Assembly (NCBI GenBank): GCA_903872555.1
Contig: CAIQLE010000361.1
Location: 1-9,364 of the forward strand
Length of the DNA: 9,364 bases
Source of the DNA: an uncultured bacterium
GTDB taxonomy: Bacteria; Pseudomonadota; Gammaproteobacteria; Burkholderiales; Burkholderiaceae_D
Reading direction: 5' to 3'
Under the pieces are notes generated by a model. The model was not told the origin of the DNA. It did no database searches and saw only the letters and a program-made list of their open reading frames with translations. Below, piece after piece: positions 7,301 through 9,364 of this stretch; positions within the stretch are counted from its first letter, which is position 1; the number at the start of each line of letters is the position of its first letter. A program made the position numbers and the translations under genes.

Positions 7301-8155
7301 TTAAAAAGCTGGCAAACCCTCGGGATGATGATCACGCAAAGTTTTGCGTGCATTTTCAAATTCGGGCAAGACGGATTGCACCGTGTTCCAGAATTGCGGG
7401 CCGTGATTCATTTCGCGCAAATGCGAGAGCTCATGAGCAACCACATAATCGATATTCGGCAGAGCAAAGTGCATGAGCCGCCAGTTCAGGCGTATGCGAC
7501 CGTCTGCCGTGCAGGAACCCCATTGCGTGGATGCCGATGAGAGTGCAAAGCTCTTGAATGACACGCCGAGTTTTTCTGCAAAAATATCAAGACGCTCTGC
7601 AAACACGCGCCGGGCTTCGGTTTGCAGCCAGCCTTGCACGCGATCTTTTAATTGCTGTTCACTGGCTGAGTTCGGCAGGCTGACATGCAGTTCGCGCTTT
7701 TCATCGTCAAAGCGAACCCCCATGGTGCTGCCTTCAGCGACTCTGACGGTAATGTCCGTGCCCAGAAAGGGTAGTGTTGCGCCATCCCGCCATTCCATGG
7801 GAGGCTGCAGTCGGCGTACCGAACGCTCACGCTGTTCATTTATTTTTTTGAAAATCCATTGCTGCTTACTGGCGATGGCTGATTCAATTTCAGCAACGGT
7901 GACCCAGCGCGGCGCTGTCACGCGCAGACCATCATCATCGATCAGGAAGCCCAGGGTTTTGCGCTTCGAACGTATCAGACGGTAATCCAGGCTATGGGTT
8001 TCGAGTCGTATGCGACGCTGACCCGGTGGTATGGGTGTTTCGGGAACGGTCGATGGCGGTGGCGCGTCCAGACTTGGGGTTTCACCAAACAGGTCTTCCA
8101 GCGAAAGCTGGTTCGGATCCATAAACTTCTTCCGCAAGAACTGCTTCAATGACAT
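7301..8155 (-). CDS. YgjP/DUF45-family (SprT-like) zinc metallopeptidase
   Basis: This predicted cytoplasmic metal-dependent hydrolase belongs to the DUF45/YgjP group; the physiological substrate of the family is poorly defined. The 284-residue form has a low-complexity, proline-rich stretch (about 25-46), then the conserved fold. Key motifs: RSKRKTLGF at 62-70, QWGSC at 211-215, the RIRLNWRL segment at 220-227 followed by IDYVVAHELSHL, and the zinc site HELSH (241-245) with a third ligand His251 in NHGPQFW. All expected metal and catalytic residues are present. The start is ambiguous. ATG 8155, four bases after the plsC stop, has AGGGA at a slightly long spacing. ATG 8122 (residue 12, MDPNQLSLEDLFG) has GGAAGAAG at good spacing and looks like a family N-terminus. 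It is probably cotranscribed with the upstream acyltransferase gene. Its 3' end converges on the HlyD gene, with 23 bases between the stops. Confidence 0.88.
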   Translation of the reverse strand: MSLKQFLRKKFMDPNQLSLEDLFGETPSLDAPPPSTVPETPIPPGQRRIRLETHSLDYRLIRSKRKTLGFLIDDDGLRVTAPRWVTVAEIESAIASKQQWIFKKINEQRERSVRRLQPPMEWRDGATLPFLGTDITVRVAEGSTMGVRFDDEKRELHVSLPNSASEQQLKDRVQGWLQTEARRVFAERLDIFAEKLGVSFKSFALSSASTQWGSCTADGRIRLNWRLMHFALPNIDYVVAHELSHLREMNHGPQFWNTVQSVLPEFENARKTLRDHHPEGLPAF

Positions 8156-8159
8156 GAAT

Positions 8160-8924
8160 TTACTGTCCCTGAGTGTGTGTGGCCGGCGTCTTGTTATAAG
8201 CGGCCGGCGTGATGACGCGCATTTCGGATTCTATCCAATTTTCTGCTTGAGCTATCAATTCTGCCGGTGTCAGTCCTTCAGGCGAGATGGGCTTGCCTAT
8301 GGAGACGGTGATCAGTCCGGGTTTTTTGATGAAGGCATTGCGCGGCCAGCAGTCGCCTGAATTCATGGCAATCGGCACCACCGGCGTTTTTGTTCCGATA
8401 GCGAGGATGGCACCGCCGGCTTTGTATTTGCCCTGTTCGCCAACCCGGGTACGTGTCCCTTCGGGGAACATGATGACCCACTGACCATCATTCAGGCGCT
8501 GTTTGCCGACGGCGATCACCTGCGACATGGCATCCCGCCCCTTGCTGCGATCAATCGCAATCATGCGCAACATGGCCAGACCCCAGCCAAAGAAAGGGAT
8601 GTACAACAATTCTTTCTTGAACACGAAGATCATGGGGCGCGGCATCATCCAGCAGTAAAAAATGGTTTCCCATGCCGACTGATGTTTGGAGAGGAGAATG
8701 ACAGGTGCATCAGGTAAGTTCTCCTGACCCTTCACTTCCCAGTGTATGCCACACACACTGCGTGCCGCCAGAATGACAAACACATTCCAGCGCGTGATGA
8801 TCCAGTAGCGCTGACGATAGGGAAGAAAAACAAAGCCAAAACAGGCAATGGCCCAGATGATGGTGGCCACCGCCATCAGCAGTGCAAATACCAGCGAGCG
8901 CAGAAACAGAACGGGTCGTGACAT
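8160..8924 (-). CDS. plsC: 1-acyl-sn-glycerol-3-phosphate acyltransferase (PlsC/LPLAT family)
   Basis: PlsC-type enzymes acylate lysophosphatidic acid to phosphatidic acid at the cytoplasmic face of the inner membrane, a core step of phospholipid synthesis. The 254-residue product has an N-terminal hydrophobic segment (about 8-34) and the acyltransferase blocks: block I KHQSAWE with His81 and Glu86 (HX4E where most relatives have HX4D), block II MIAIDRSKGRDA (121-132), block III FPEGTRTR (153-160) and block IV VVPIAMNSG (182-190). ATG 8924 is supported by an AGGAAG ribosome-binding site 6 bases upstream. The C-terminus is a short polar tail. The metallopeptidase gene follows after 4 bases, implying one transcript. 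The substrate could also be another lysophospholipid or an acyl-glycerol variant; the family call is firm, the exact substrate inferred. Confidence 0.9.
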   Translation of the reverse strand: MSRPVLFLRSLVFALLMAVATIIWAIACFGFVFLPYRQRYWIITRWNVFVILAARSVCGIHWEVKGQENLPDAPVILLSKHQSAWETIFYCWMMPRPMIFVFKKELLYIPFFGWGLAMLRMIAIDRSKGRDAMSQVIAVGKQRLNDGQWVIMFPEGTRTRVGEQGKYKAGGAILAIGTKTPVVPIAMNSGDCWPRNAFIKKPGLITVSIGKPISPEGLTPAELIAQAENWIESEMRVITPAAYNKTPATHTQGQ

Positions 8925-9079
8925 GCAGCTTCCTAAATTAAAACAAAGTATCAGCAGACAAGCAGATCAAATCATTTATTCACCAACTTAGCATTGCGGC
9001 CATAGTTCAAGGCCTATTCATACCGGCACAGGCATCGCTGATGTGGCTTGATTGATTTGCACTGATTAATTTGCGCTGT
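8925..9079. other. 155 bp spacer between gmhB and plsC
   Basis: This non-coding gap lies between two genes read on the minus strand. It contains the plsC ribosome-binding site at its low end. A short imperfect direct repeat, ATTTGCACTG (9055-9064) and ATTTGCGCTG (9069-9078), lies just beyond the gmhB stop. I see no convincing promoter hexamers and no hairpin followed by a T run on the minus strand. The gap is large enough to hold a promoter for plsC and the metallopeptidase gene. Confidence 0.5.
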
Positions 9080-9364
9080 TTATTTTTTTCTCAGATGTCC
9101 GGAGCGTGCGACAGCTTCAGTACCGGATTCCACTTGATCCAGATGCAGCAGGCGATCAACCACCGCAGCAAGATCATCAAAAATTTGTGTGCCGGGTGGC
9201 AGGCCACCTTTTTCCAGTGTGTTTTCGCCATTGCCGGTCTTGACCAGAAATGGCTGACATCCCACATCAAAACCTGCCTGCAGGTCACGCAGTGAATCGC
9301 CGACGACAGCGACGTCTTTCAGATTCACGTCAAAGCGCTGGCCTATGGCTTTGAGCATACCGGG
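9080..9364 (-). CDS. gmhB: D-glycero-beta-D-manno-heptose-1,7-bisphosphate 7-phosphatase, C-terminal part (5' end outside window)
   Basis: GmhB removes the C7 phosphate from heptose bisphosphate in the ADP-heptose pathway that supplies the inner core of lipopolysaccharide. Ninety-four codons are visible. The frame stays open to the window edge with Pro-Gly before MLKAIGQRFD, matching the KPxPGML segment of the HAD-superfamily phosphatase, so the methionine at 9358 is internal. VAVVGDSLRDLQAG is the HAD motif carrying the metal-binding aspartates, followed by AGFDVGCQPFLVKTGNG, typical of GmhB and the related HisB N-terminal domain. The C-terminus ends in the basic LRKK. HisB-type or another HAD phosphatase cannot be fully excluded from the fragment, but the plsC neighbour favours GmhB. 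It is read toward plsC. Confidence 0.87.
   Translation of the reverse strand, partial: PGMLKAIGQRFDVNLKDVAVVGDSLRDLQAGFDVGCQPFLVKTGNGENTLEKGGLPPGTQIFDDLAAVVDRLLHLDQVESGTEAVARSGHLRKK

Noticed and set aside
7295..7311. CAGCT-N7-AGCTG hairpin between the convergent HlyD and metallopeptidase stops, considered as a bidirectional terminator
   Set aside because: The stem has only 5 bp and no T run follows on either strand; the metallopeptidase stop codon lies in the loop. I do not call a terminator.
7473..7985. Long open frame (170 codons) on the plus strand opposite the metallopeptidase
   Set aside because: Shadow of a gene with complete catalytic motifs on the other strand; the translation is Ser/Arg-rich and unlike a folded protein.
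1..9364. CRISPR arrays, tRNA or rRNA genes, insertion sequences, integrase or attachment sites
   Set aside because: I saw no regularly spaced repeats, no tRNA-like cloverleaf segments, no transposase or integrase frames, and no flanking duplications around the secretion genes.

Overview
The window reads as chromosome of a betaproteobacterium, most likely a Burkholderiales member close to the Oxalobacteraceae. This rests on the lptD-surA-pdxA-rsmA order, on the opposing gmhB-plsC-metallopeptidase block, and on the style of the proteins. It is an inference from remembered gene order and motifs; no database search was run.

Layout. Positions 1-3590 (+) hold an envelope-biogenesis and housekeeping cluster in the order known from E. 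coli: the C-terminal end of lptD (LPS insertion into the outer membrane), surA (periplasmic chaperone for outer-membrane proteins, LptD among its known clients), pdxA (vitamin B6 synthesis) and rsmA/ksgA (16S rRNA dimethylation). Spacings are short, and pdxA and rsmA overlap at ATGA, so this looks like one transcription unit. E. coli continues with apaG-apaH, but here the cluster ends. Positions 3591-3811 are a non-coding spacer with hairpins, a plausible sigma70-type promoter and a perfect palindrome over the ribosome-binding region of the next gene. Positions 3812-7277 (+) carry a two-gene type I secretion module: an HlyB/RtxB-type ABC exporter with a degenerate C39-like N-terminal domain, overlapped by an HlyD-type periplasmic adaptor. 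No outer-membrane TolC-like partner and no secreted substrate is encoded in the window. Positions 7301-9364 (-) hold a conserved block read toward the transporter: gmhB (N-terminal part outside the window), a 155 bp spacer, a PlsC-type acyltransferase and a YgjP/DUF45-type zinc metallopeptidase.

How they work together. LptD, SurA, GmhB (LPS-core heptose) and PlsC (phospholipid precursor) are all cell-envelope functions. The secretion module sits between the two blocks as an apparent accessory unit and presumably exports an RTX-like or similar C-terminal-signal protein encoded elsewhere, using a TolC homologue encoded elsewhere.

No wholly new system is evident. The parts most worth a second look are the orphan secretion pair, the unusual residues and short C-terminus of its ATPase, and the structured leader in front of it.
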